A DNA stretch of 64,000 nucleotides from Porites lobata (lineage: Eukaryota > Cnidaria > Anthozoa > Scleractinia > Poritidae). Each line of letters opens with the position of its first letter. Positions within the stretch are counted from its first letter, which is position 1. The translations under genes were made by a program, and so were the position numbers. The notes beneath the pieces are model-generated. The model was not told the origin of the DNA, did no database searches, and saw only the letters and a program-made list of their open reading frames with translations. Of the stretch, positions 47,801-58,800 are shown piece after piece. Location: assembly GCA_942486035.1 (NCBI GenBank), contig CALNXK010000030.1:1975001-2039000 (forward strand), written 5' to 3'.

Positions 47801-50225
47801 ACTGATGGGTCAAGAATTTATAAATACTTGACCCATAAGCATCATTTCAAACACTAACCTGTTGCTGGTTTTGGTCTGCGTGGCTTCTGCTTGTTTGCTA
47901 ATTTATCCCCTAATTCAGCCACCAGATCAAGGAACTCAGGCATCCATCTAAATAATGAAGTTAACATTTCTATAATCACCAAAATGTTTATGCGTTTTGA
48001 CTACAAAATTAGACTGACAATCATTGTCCAAAGACAGTAACTTTGCCAAAATTCTTGTTTGTTTATTCATACTAGTGTGACCTTCTTAAATCTCTCACTC
48101 ACCTCAACAATGGAGATACCAGAGTTGTTTGGACATAGCTGTGTTCATAGTGTTTACACCACTACCAATATAATAATAATAAAAAAATGGAATGATATTA
48201 AACTTAAAAACCATAATATTATTTATTGTAAAAAATCTGATAAGCCATGAAGGGATGCATGAAAAAAATCCTAAGTGATTTCTCATCATGCATGGAATAA
48301 ATTATCTACTTCGAAAAATTTATACCAAAGTGTATTTGCCTGTGAAATAGAAGGAAAATTTAACATTACAGTAAGAGTCAGTTAGGGACTTATTTCCCTA
48401 CTCCCTTTTAAATGATAGGGGGCTTAAGCAAGCACGACAGCAATGGCAGTGAAAATGTCACTTGAAAAATTAATACAACGTGGACTAACAGCGATGAAGT
48501 TCGCAACACCTCTTCATGTAATAATTATTACATGCAGTTGTGTTGCAAACTTCCTTGCCATTAGTCCACGTTGTTTAATTTGTCAAATCTTGTCAAATTT
48601 TTCTGGAGATAAATTCCAAAGGACTGTATCAAAGTGCAATCTTGAAAAGATAAGAAAATTTAAGATGTGTTTACGTCCTCCAAAAAGCATGAAATTAGGC
48701 ATTTTCACAAGTAAAAAACAGACTTCATTCATTTGCTGCCCGGCAGACCTTTTATTTTTCATATGAATTTCTACTAGTAACTCTAGAGAGGAGAATTCCA
48801 TGAAATGTATCTATTAGATGTCCATCTCTCCAGCTTTGCAATGTTTAAATAGGTTTATAAATATGGTAATAACATGTACGTACTGAATTAAATTAACAAT
48901 TATTTAATATTATTGTTAATATTATTTTTACCTCATTTTTCATCCAAGTTTTGATGTTCTCTTCGTTGAAAAAGAATGAAAAAAACTGGGTAACAAAAAC
49001 AAGAAAATATTTATAAAAATTACTAAGTTGTACTGCATGAATTAAGAATTACTATACATGTTCCTACTTCAGACATTGTAGTACATAAGGCAAAAAAAGT
49101 TAATATTTTCTGTATTAGAAAAGGCAACAATTACTAAAACCACTCACTCTATGCATCTTGTTTGCTTCATAGCTCAAGACAAATTTTCTGAAATGTGCAA
49201 TCCCTAATTCATCAATTCTGTACAGTGCCAAGTATGCCAATACTGAAACAAAAGGTGTGAGTGAGATTTTAACTGTATTATTCTAGTTAAATATGAATTT
49301 GTGATAAAATATTTTTTCAACGCCTGTAGTGTAGTTTCCATAGTGCTACATGTAAGTGTGGCCGCAGCCAAATAATGTCTAGGCATTTTGAAACAACTTT
49401 TTCAATAGGTATTTGATATGAATACTTTCAATATATATAAAAGTACTGCCCTAACCTGTGTAAACATTCCTTTCGGAACGAAGCGAAGTCTTTCCTACCT
49501 CGGCATAAAATGCATCTACAACAACCTAAATGAAAATCACATCAAAACACAAATATAAAAGATGCGGTTACTTTAAAATACTACAACAAAAAAATGACAA
49601 AAACAGGCATGGTGGCTTGATTCTTGGGTCGCATGATCAGTTCCAACTCTCAGTTAAGGTTTTGTTGACCAGGTGACTGATAACATCCAAATTGAAAAAA
49701 AAAAGGAAAATTTTGACATATTTTCATCCCGAGTGATTTCTCTATCAATTGATTGTTACTGCCAGTTCTTAAGAATGACCTACTGTATTTAATACAGAAT
49801 AGTACTTGTTTTGAAAGCTCGTAGAAAATGATTTACTTACAGCAAGTGCACATGTTTAAGCGGGTACATGTACCATTCAGAACCAACTTTTTAAAATTTT
49901 TCATAGTATAAAACTATAATAATTCATACAGACCTTCAAAATGCTGCTGTACTGCACACATCCCGAGTAAACCTCTGTTATGAATGATTCGTCGCTTTCT
50001 TCAAGCCCCTAATTTTTAAAATTATATATGACTTAAATTCAAATTGTGTTTTTTTTTTCCTGCAAACTTCTTTCCTCTAATGGTACCACTAAATTAAAAG
50101 GAGAAAATTTTACTTACTTGCTTAGTCGCTAAACAAGAATTCAGATGTTCCAAAACGCCATGAATCCTCGGGTTGAAAGAGTCTAATATCTCGACACAGC
50201 AGCTTAACAAATGTTTATGGTTCAT
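35401..50225 (-). CDS. CFAP99: cilia- and flagella-associated protein 99, about 640 aa, about 26 exons
   Basis: Exons in reading order: 50118..50225, 49934..50008, 49456..49525, 49148..49242, 48932..48985, 48103..48161, 47859..47947, (47666..47685 tentative), 46419..46445, 45542..45622, 44736..44842, 44071..44116, 41399..41487, 41230..41299, 40677..40721, 40473..40562, 39976..40034, 39780..39862, 39457..39509, 38929..39009, 38534..38593, 37990..38073, 37385..37464, 36707..36795, 35888..35970, 35401..35526. Every border is GT-AG and, outside the tentative exon, phases agree. The N-terminal helical part carries CFAP99 landmarks (SGCVQYSSILK, LAYLALYRIDELGIAHF, FFFNEENIKTW, SPLLRWMPEF). A Pro/Lys linker follows (VPQSTYRAP), then long charged coiled coil (KLNAATIMREGALFQKKEEE, GLLNEMSVAELRERLALLK) to TAA 35401..35403. 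It is an axonemal protein of poorly known function. Identification rests on remembered orthologue motifs. Confidence 0.9.
36092..36324. mobile_element. 233 bp MITE, TIR CCATTCACACCAA, in a CFAP99 intron
   Basis: CCATTCACACCAAAGCTTAA and TAGTTGGTGTGAATGG are inverted termini; AAACATGTTTA recurs near both ends. No coding capacity. Confidence 0.8.
36369..36625. repeat. dispersed repeat in a CFAP99 intron
   Basis: A TTGACCAAGCTTGTTCGGTC word and the inverted-looking TTGACCAGGCTTGTTTGGTC occur about 140 bp apart with GGCTGGATATTGG. The minus-strand reading frame across it looks like repeat-derived sequence I associate with cnidarian genomes. That is a weak memory; no ends were found. Confidence 0.4.
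36862..37289. mobile_element. about 430 bp MITE-like element in a CFAP99 intron
   Basis: ACTATACCAGCCGGACAGCTT on the left resembles the inverse of AGCTATCCGGTATAGGG on the right, with further CCGGTATGG and CGGTACAG words inside. The arms are diverged and the borders approximate. Confidence 0.5.
40278..40355 (+). repeat. tRNA-derived SINE fragment
   Basis: GATGGCGCAGTGTTCAGAGCA resembles a tRNA A-box region, and GGGGTTGAAATGCC about 45 bp later a worn B box. It lies in a CFAP99 intron. Confidence 0.45.
41517..43586. mobile_element. 2070 bp element, roughly 270 bp TIRs full of 12-mer repeats, target duplication CTTAC
   Basis: Both ends open TGTTA(C/T)GCCGCAAAATG and are flanked by CTTAC (41512..41516 and 43587..43591). 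The TIRs extend about 270 bp, to 41790 on the left and from about 43320 on the right, ending in AGATCTTCA.TTAAATT. Each TIR is built from about nine copies of CGCAAAATGTAATA-type words at irregular spacing. (TTA)n/(AAT)n tracts flank the inner TIR edges. The roughly 1.4 kb core has only short unconvincing reading frames, so it is probably non-autonomous. The TGTNR-type terminus and 5 bp duplication are compatible with Ginger-like elements; this is a guess. It sits in a CFAP99 intron. Confidence 0.88.
43775..43835. repeat. strong hairpins CCTCACACG...CGTGTGAGG and GCGCGCTTCGCGCGC
   Basis: Two adjacent perfect or near-perfect palindromes form stable hairpins in an otherwise AT-rich intron. Their origin is unknown; a MITE core is likely. 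Confidence 0.6.
44287..44605. mobile_element. repeat with terminus ACCGTATTTACTTGATTAAACGCCGC
   Basis: A terminus-like word at 44288 recurs partly as AAATAAACGCCGCCTTTGAA and TAGACGCCGC near 44562..44590. The arrangement is direct, not inverted, so it may be a fragment of a known-type 'AAACGCCGC' transposon end. Confidence 0.45.
46612..46772. mobile_element. short pogo/mariner-like fragment ('CTCTCTACAATGGCC')
   Basis: AACCTCTCTACAATGACTACC at the left and GAGAGGTGGCCATTAGTGGAAGTTCGACTGTA at the right resemble the paired termini of Tigger/pogo-type MITEs. Internal GAGAGGTGGCCATTGTAGAG and GGAGAGGTGGCCATT repeat. Confidence 0.55.
46875..47281. mobile_element. 407 bp MITE, TIR TGAAATGTCATTTGTCTCTTT
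   Basis: Left and right termini match in inverse over about 21 bp, followed by GGGTGGGGG-type and TGCCCA.TGGGCAGCAAGGTGAGAGAGAC blocks, also inverted. It lies in the CFAP99 intron before exon 46419..46445. Confidence 0.85.
47504..47790 (-). repeat. local duplication around an uncertain CFAP99 exon
   Basis: On the minus strand, CTGTTTC(C)AG followed by (AG)AGCCTAAACC and TTTAACTTAACA occurs twice (about 47600 down to 47556, and about 47730 down to 47694). Each copy is followed by CTGAAAAG and a GT donor (gtgagc at 47503, gtttgt at 47665). A third partial copy of ACATTTAATATCTGA lies at about 47766..47780. See the finding on CFAP99 exon 8. Confidence 0.7.
48455..48600. mobile_element. palindromic MITE in a CFAP99 intron
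   Basis: CAACGTGGACTAACAGCGATG and GCCATTAGTCCACGTTG form the outer arms, with GTTCGCAACAC and GTGTTGCAAAC as the inner arms. No coding capacity. Confidence 0.7.
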
Positions 50226-50874
50226 GTTGATTAATTTGTATACACTTTCTGCGAAAACACCCGATCAAAACTTTGCTTTACTTCTTCGTCGTTCAATGTT
50301 GCAGTAATCCAAAGGATCGTTCACCAGTTTAAATGCACTGAACAAAAAAATTCACTGATTCACAGGTAGAAATGCTCACTGGTGGACGCCATGTTGTTTG
50401 TGTAAAAAATGTTTTACCAAGCAACAGACTCGTGCCAGTCTCCGTCAGCCGCGAAGGTTTCAGACAGCGGTTCAACTGGATGCATCATATATGTTGATTA
50501 ATGCGTCCTCACTGCAGTTTACAACACCAAACGAAAGACGGTGGGCACTCACGTCACATTCCATTAGATTACTTTGAACATGGATTGTTTTTCCTTGAAG
50601 CATAAAGACAAAGGTGCCATTTTTAAGACACTTAGAAAATTTTTGACCTGTTATTGTGAGTTGAGTTATTAAAAAGAAAGAAAATCGCAACCCAAATTCA
50701 AACCCGGACATCGCTTATTATTCCAGGGAATATATTACATCTGTCACGACTAAAGCCTTGGTTACCAATGGTGGCATCGGCCGTTTATAAGGGGAATAGG
50801 CGTCAGCTGCTGTTGGTACTTTCTGACCTAACCAGTCATAGCCAGTTTCGGGGAAATCCAGAGGCGAATTTCTG

Positions 50875-51102
50875 GGTGGGGATGTGCCGCTGGGAGCCTG
50901 AACCCTTAACCTTTTGCTAGTTCAGCTGAATTTTGCTACCCTATACTGTAAACTCCCCTAATCCAGTAGCACCTAGTCTAGATAAAATCTTCAACCAACT
51001 GATCAGTTTCCTGAAAAATGATACCCTATTCTAGAGCCAAACGCTCTGATTTATATACCCTATTCTAGAGTAAACTGCTTGAAAACCATACCCTTCACAG
51101 CG

Positions 51103-51144
<42 letters not shown>

Positions 51145-51165
51145 GGGTTCCAGACCTTGCACCAG
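50875..51165. mobile_element. repeat with terminal GGGTGGGGATGTGCCGC / GCGGCACATACC
   Basis: GGTGGGGATGTGCCGCTGGGAG near the left and CAGCGGCACATACCTATATAG near the right are inverted. Direct inner repeats of ATACCCTATTCTAGAG occur at about 51023 and 51056. It ends in a C-rich run. Confidence 0.6.
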
Positions 51166-51214
51166 CTCACCGCAAAATTCTAAACAAAGTTGTCTTTTTG
51201 CCCTCTTTTAAATA

Positions 51215-51504
51215 GCCTGAGACAACAGCCGAAATTTCACGACGCCATTCCCGGCGAAATGACGTCTGAGAAACGAACGCAGAAATTCCATACTGGTAAC
51301 GTGTATGTCACTAGCCAGAACTTCTCGGTAGTACTTCTGACTGGTCGTGCCGCGAGGGTAATTTGCTTCGGCCAATCAAAGGCACTACCCAGATCTGGGT
51401 AGTGACAGGTCATCAGAAAATCATCATTATAGAATTTCCCCAGACGTCATTTAGCGAGGAAGCCAGAGGCGGCGTCGCGAAATTTCGGCTGTTTTGTCGA
51501 GCTC
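51215..51504. mobile_element. about 290 bp foldback MITE, uninterrupted relative of 33749..35371
   Basis: GACAACAGCCGAAATTTCACG on the left is inverted in CGAAATTTCGGCTGTTTTGTC on the right; GAAATGACGTCTGAGAAACG and CAGACGTCATTTAGCGAG also pair. It keeps CAGATCTGGGTAGTG unbroken, the target site of the other transposon in the split copy. Confidence 0.8.
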
Positions 51505-52837
51505 TCACTTTAATTGCCATCGTAAAATTCCGAGTTGCTTGGTTACATTATTAACTCTGAAGATCAGTAAAAGGGTCATAGTGCAATGCGTTGTTTATTT
51601 TAGTCATTTGAAAAAACTGTCATAAATCTGTTCTCCGCAAACTTTCGTGATTTCTGCAAAGTGATTCCTTTTTGTCTTCCGCAGACGTTCAAAGGGGTTT
51701 TCGTTTCAGGGGAATCAGACGAGTGAGGTGGTAGGTGATCTTTCTGGGCTGTTTTTGCCACGACTCACTTTGCGCGGCGGAAATCCAAAAACCTCTCAAG
51801 AGAGTGGCTTGATTGCTTTGGCCGAGGGGGAAAAAAGGAAAAGGCCCGCTCCCGCCAAAGGAAAGGTAATTTGCCACGCGGCTTAAAAAACAATGTAAAG
51901 TTTGTCCAAATTTCCCACGAACTGATTGGTTGGATGGTTTTGAATCTTATACAGTAATATCACAGTCACACTTAACGTTCGATCACAATTATTATTTTAA
52001 TGATTCATACGCAGCTAACAACATATTTTCAAGTTTTATTAGGTTTATTGTGTTCTCTACAAGTGACCACATAGCAAATAAAACTCACCTAAACAGAACG
52101 TCTCTAAGTGTCCACTGTTAGTAGCTTACTAACCCTCTTTTACGAGCCCTCAAAGTTATGCCCCGACTTATCTCCACACGGATAAAACAACAACTTCTTA
52201 TTCTGACGACCATATTCATTCGGATCAGAAGTAAAAAAAGAAAACACAAGAAAGAAAACTCAGCTATTTACATGGACCTTTGGTGGTCGCAAAAATGGGC
52301 TTTCACTGTGTACACTGGCTATTTCAATTAACGCTGTGGGATTTACAGGCCTCTATGTCCAGCCTCAGTATGCAACAGGAGCGCAAGGTCTTGTGGGTCG
52401 CTCTGCTCCTTTGTAATCGGTCATTACTTTGTGGTCGTCGGTACAATAGAACGGTTTAAGACATCACAAACGTTTAACCTTGTGATTTTATGACGAAGGA
52501 GTTGCTTTAACAAGAGTTTGGTACAATTTAATCAGATTACCTTTAGAGCAATGCGGTCTCGTTGCGTAGGCTATCCGACCTTCAACTGAAATAGCTGTAT
52601 TTACAAAACATTACGATACACAATATTCGAAATTACATTCGAAAAAGAAAACAACCATTGTCAACGTTGTATTCCAACAAAGCTTCAGCTACCTCCCGCC
52701 ACCTGACGCCCAAAGGAAAAGCGATATAATGATACCGAACAAAACCACTTTTTCCCCTTCCATCGAGTTAAAATGATGGGGGAGTCCCTGCACTGATCTG
52801 ATCTCCCACTCAAGCTCCTAATGAGCGGTCTTTATTC

Positions 52838-55800
52838 TCAATGAAAAAAGTCTTCGACAATCTCCGTGGCTGAAGAACACTTCCGCGCTTGTCTTAGGAA
52901 TCTCCTAAGCTTCGTCTCTGTGTCTTTGTCTTTGGCGGCGTATTTCTTCTTCTTTAACATTTTGTCGGCGAGATAGTGAAGCCAGAGGACATTGGAGTGT
53001 GGTTCAAATGTTTCCCAGTCATTTCTGTTGATCAAGAAATAAGTGTCATGATGAAAACTTTTCAATTCGAGATAGGTTTAACCATGAGCTCCTGGTTTAA
53101 CTCTATTTAGGTTAAGTTTCAAAGATATGATCCTTACTGGTTTGTCTTTTTCATCAATCTATACACGTCGAACTGGTAATCTCCTTTGCCAGTAAAGAGT
53201 GATTTATCCTCGGCCAAGTTGCAAAATACAGTTACACCATCTAGTGCAAGGAAAACATAACAACAAGCAGGTTAAAGACTTGACCATGCTTTACTCTATG
53301 AGCACAAAGATTTCCCTTGCCACATAAAAAATTGTTGAAGAAGAAACTGGTAATTTCTACTTTGTGTATCTGGAAACGTCACGAGCCATATTCATTTCAG
53401 GGTGCTCAACATATGTCGCGACAAAATTGCCGGGTAACTTTCAGAACTGAAATTTTTTTAGCAGATACACTCGCGGTGGAGATGATATTGTGGGGACACC
53501 TTTCAAAAAGGGGCACCAAAGCCCTCCCCAGATAGCAAAATGATAAAACTTCTTACATTTGATAACTTGTTTCCACCACCACGACATTCTCGCTAAAACT
53601 CGTAGTAGAATGACGACCGCTATCACGTTTTCCTGCCAAAATGACGCTGGTTCACGCATGAGCAATACTCAGTATTGAGAAATACTCTAAGAAATACTCG
53701 TAGTCGTTCTTGTCCCTAGGACGACTACGAGAACGAGAACGAGATTTTCTCAATCTTAGTGCGCGCGCGTGAACCAGCGTCATTTTGGCCGCAAAACGCG
53801 ATGGCAGTCGTCATTCAACTACGAGATTTAGCAAAAAAAGTAGAAGTGACGGATACTTGTTATAAAATGTTAGAAGTTTTATAATTTTGCAATTGGGAGA
53901 GGGCTTATACTCTTTCAATAAAAATAACCGTGTTGACTTTTTGGTGAGTCTATTTTTTTGAGAATACGCGAAAATATCGCCGTCGTAGTCGTAGTGGTCT
54001 TCAAATCTCAAATTTAAGGTTTCGATTGGTCTCTATTATATTCTAAAAGTTTGAGTAACAACCACCTAATTATACGACTTTTTCGTATTCGTTAGCTTAT
54101 TTTGTCTGAATGAAGATTAGGTTTTCTAGACGTATTTACAGTCAAACCAGGTCAAGCGTTCCCGTCGCTAACGAACTAATGAATTCATTCACGGAAAAAT
54201 GATTTCGTTTGTTGATTCAATAATCCATTCATAAAATGAACAATCCAATAGTCATATTTAGCCTCGATTCCATAATCGAATGTTGATTCGATTACTGTTT
54301 TTTGAAAAATTACACTTTCCACAAGTTGACCTCAGAATTTTGTTTTTTCCTCTTTTTTTCTGAGAGTCGAGTGCTGGCGAGTTCTGAAGTTCAAACCCAA
54401 ACAAACTGTTACATGTACGCCAGTTTGCTGCCAATAATCAGTGCAATAGACCTAGGCCTGACCTCTTAGAAAACACGACGGTCAAACTGAGGTCAGTGTA
54501 TGTGCGGTGATTGGTGGATTTCGATCCTCGACCTTTGTCAGTTTCTTTGCGTTTGCGGTCTGTCTGTTCTAGCTGTTATTTTGATTAAAGGCAATGAAAA
54601 ACGCAATCGTAAACGGCAGGAAAAGGGAAGCAAATACGATTGAACACAACAGACAAGAATAAAGAACAGGTAGATTTTGTTCATAAACCAAATCAACATT
54701 TGATTATTGAATCGAGGTACAATTTGACCGTTGGATTATTCATTTTATGAATGGATTATTGAATCAACAAACGAAATCATTTTCCCATTAATGAATTCAT
54801 TAGTTTGTTAGCGACGGGAACGCTTGACCTGGTTTGACTGTAAAGGTCCGAAGGCCTCAGTTTTAGGTTTAACATGAGTAGCGTTTTATTACCCTTCTTA
54901 AGCCTTGAAAGAGTGAAATCTATCAAGCTAACACGGACGCCATGTGTAGGCACTGTTTTTCTTTCCCCAAGTAAGCAGCTCTCGATAAACTCGTCTTCAG
55001 TCCTACTGATCAGCACATTGCCCCAATGAAGATCACGATGTTCAAATTCAAGCGCGTTCTCGGCCACTGCCAGACCGAGCGCGGTCTGGTGTAGAACACT
55101 CCAGGCTTCTGCCATGGCGCCAAACTCAAGGCCTTCCAGGTCTCTTCCGCCATTGGAGAATTCAAACACAATGAAATATTGGTCTTTTGGAAAGATATCT
55201 GAGTAGAAAATGGAAGTGAATTGAGCGGTGGTTAAAAAAAACCTGTGGTAAAATACAGTAAAAATCCGCGAGCAAGAACCTGGTTATTAAGGACCTGCTA
55301 GGATAAAATTTGCCAGTTAGGCAAATACAAGAACCTGTTTAGCCTAGAATTTGAAACAGGTTCTTACTTTTTAAAATCTATAAAAAATCATGTACACTTG
55401 GGCAAATAAGATAAGTCAACATTCAGGAACCTCTTTGGAGACATAGACGCCTACTTACTCCAACTGCAAAGGTGATGGTATGCAGGTTTTACCATAGGAA
55501 TGAGCTGAACACTTCTAAATACTCTCTGTATTTTTTCATCGGAAAATAAAAACCTATTTAAGACCCCCAATAGCCCTAATTTTTGCTAGTTTTGTTTGGT
55601 TTGTAAGAACCTGTTCAGGCTAACTTGAGAAAATGCAGGTTCTTTGTCGCGGATAAATCAGAAGAGGTACTCAACATGCAAGAAAGTAAGAAACATGAAA
55701 CAAACAAACGAACAGTGTAAAAAAGTGTGACGTTTTTCCCGAAATTCACTTCTTATTGTATAACAAGTTGCAAAGGGTTTACTGCGTTGCAGTTGCAAGG

Positions 55801-58800
55801 CAAGTTTGGCACTCTAGCTTAATATCAACCTGGTCTATCGTTCTCTGAATTGTTTTCTTCATTCCATTTGTCCCATTCTGAAATAAGATGCTTCGGGTAT
55901 TTATCACGGCAACAAGTGACACTGAAAAAAAGGAAAAATAGTGAGTTTCACTTCCGTTTTTGGCACAATTTGAAGGCTCGAAAGAAACTGATCATACAAC
56001 TTTACTTGAAAAGCTCACCCAGCTGGAGATAAAGCAACAGAAACGCCACGAACTATGAACTGTTTTCGCTATATCATCTCAGTTATCCCTTCATTAAAGG
56101 TAAAGCAAGGACCGTAAAATGGTTCGTCCTTCTTTCCTAAGAGCCACGCGCGACAAGCGAAAAAGTAAGATTACGTAACTTTAACTGTTAAAAGCAGGAG
56201 TGATTGGGTGGGCTCGTTCCTTTCGCGTGCTCTGATGATCTACTGTGAATCAAAAAATAAGAGATTGCTCGCAGTCTATCACAAGCACAGCCTATTTCAC
56301 CTTGACAACGGCTTGGACGTAAACATAAGCTCAAGCACTAGCACATGAATCATTTTTTTTGTAAAAGCAATCACGTTGGAGTTCGTTTACACTTTTGAAC
56401 CCACAATGAAGTTGGCTCTTTTCCTCGCCATCAGATTAAAAGACTGGTTGCAGTTTCGTGCCTCGGCATTTTTTGATGGGTGAGGCTGTGCGCGAACTTG
56501 CCGTTTATTCTTCATCGAAGGTGGAAAATAATAAAATATGCTTGATGATTGCGGCTGGTCACCAAACCAGATTTGGAGGATGTACGCACGCCGGGAAGAA
56601 AAATTAGAGAGGGGGTCTGGGAGCATACTTCTTCAGGAAATTTTTCAAGTTAGGGTCCCGGAAATGACATTTCCTGCCTTTTTGCTAGACATTTTCACTA
56701 AATCAACACGAAGGAAAATGCTGTTGGGGGAGCAACGAAGGGCACATTTTCAGTTTTTTTCCCCCATAACATTTCTTGCCGTCCGTTTTTGGAATAATAT
56801 AAAAAGGATGAAGGAAATACTAACACAAAGACACCAATGAAATGCGAAAAAGTTATCAGCCATCACGATTAAATGATAAAAATCACCGGCTGTTCGCATG
56901 GGCGTATTGTATATGGACGCTACGCTCCTGCCAAAGGCAGTCCGTTGTTGTCCCCGCCGAAATGGGTTATAAACTTCGGTTTTCCTATTCGCCTCGAGAA
57001 GCGCGAGGTTTGGCGAGACAAGTATTTCTAGTTAGCTTCACCTACTACGAACAGAAAAATGTTTAATTTCTCCAACCTGTGAACTGTTATGAAACTTCCA
57101 GTTATGTTGTCTACTGATTGATCCTGTTTAAACGCAAACAAACAAAGGTTAAATAGTAAATAATGGCTATGGAGGGGATTGCAATGCACAAACTGATAGG
57201 GACTGTCGGGATGGGGGTGGAGGGCAAGGAGTTGAAATTCTCCCTTCCCAAACCCGCTTCACCGAAAAAACTGACCTGTTCATTAGCATCTCCAAGTAAG
57301 CTCAGCTCCCTAGCAAAAACATAATATTAAAGAATGTTGCATTTTGTATCACTGTTGTGGAAACATAATGATAACAGGGGCGGATCCAGGATTTTTTGTT
57401 AGGAGGGGGTGCACTCGTCCCTTGCTCTACTTCAACACCAATAAACAGAACACCAGTTGTATTAGAAAACCGCAGGTCATCTCAGGGGGGGTTACTTATT
57501 ACTTATTAAATTAAATCATGGTTTTACTGATATCAAATAATGATTTTTATTATATGAAATCCCCTGATTTATTATATCAAATCATAAACTTATGATTTAA
57601 AATCCTCCCCTAGATCCATCCCTGGATAATTTTGAAATATCAAATGGAAAGAGGACTTACTTGGAAATCACAATTTCAGGTAGGATTTCCTCAAAAGACT
57701 TTTGTGGTTCATCGTTTACTGGAAAATCTCCCTCCACTGGAATGATCTAAGATTGATATACAAAAGGAGCAAGATATTTTTATAGAAAAGTTTGACAAGT
57801 TCAGCCTTAGTTCATGTCAGCAGTACAGCTGTAGATAGTAATCACTTGCAATGTAGATTGCACCATTTTAACTGCTTATTGATATTCTTCTTCAGGCAAT
57901 GACGGCAAATGGCTATGAGACACCTCACGATGCTAGTTGCTTTGAATGGTTGGTGAATTAATAGACTCAAGATTGAAACTTACAACACCGACATATTTAA
58001 AACTAATGGCATTAATAATAAATTAATTAAAAATTTATCTAAAAAAATGCAAATTTTCTATGCAAATATGATCAAAATTATGTGATAATTCATTCTATAA
58101 ATCTTAAAAAGCAAATAAAAGCTCAAATGAACATAGTAATTTTAGCTAAAAATATAAATAAAACACTTTATACTACATAATATGGTTAAAAACATTACTA
58201 CATACAATGTGACAAAAGCAAGTTTAAAAAGATGGGTTTTACATAGTAAAGATTAAAAAAATTACACATGAAATTCATTGTCTCATGATTATATTTATTT
58301 TTTATAATGACTATAATAAAGCACACAAAATATAAAGTCTGTTGTTATGGAAGCTACAAATGCTACTACCTTAAGTGCAATAGACTCCCCATTTTCATAC
58401 TGTGCTTTGAAAACTTCACCATAAACTCCCTCTCCAATCTTAACACAACTCTCCAGCAAACTGCGAAAAGAATTAGCCAATTTCAGCCGTCTCAAGATAA
58501 GCCAAAAGCTGTCTTATCTACAATGGAACCCTAACAGAATGTTGACGTTCCTCAAAAACAGCAATATGGATGGGGTAAGGATAAAGCTTTGACAAAAGGC
58601 TTCTTGTTTTTTTGTCCCAAATGAATTTCATCAGATTGGGGCTTCATGATATCAGGCTTACCAACATCAGACTAGAATATGGTACTAACCATTCTAACAG
58701 TATCACAATTTAATAAAAGATGCAAAAAGTACAAGATAATTGTTTTTAGTTGTAACAAGCCACTCATTTGGTGTCCACTGTAAAAACATTATGCCTCAAG

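Larger units (their letters stand above)
50226..52837. other. spacer between CFAP99 (5' end) and haspin (3' end)
   Basis: Should hold the CFAP99 promoter (just right of 50225) and the haspin 3' UTR (just left of 52838). Two repeats occupy 50875..51504. A 79-codon minus-strand frame at 50472..50711 is not recognisable. 51.9-52.8 kb shows no other feature. Confidence 0.55.

Noticed and set aside
50472..50711. 79-codon - strand frame just upstream of CFAP99
   Set aside because: Looks fairly protein-like, but there is no family match, it does not splice to CFAP99, and it may be repeat sequence.
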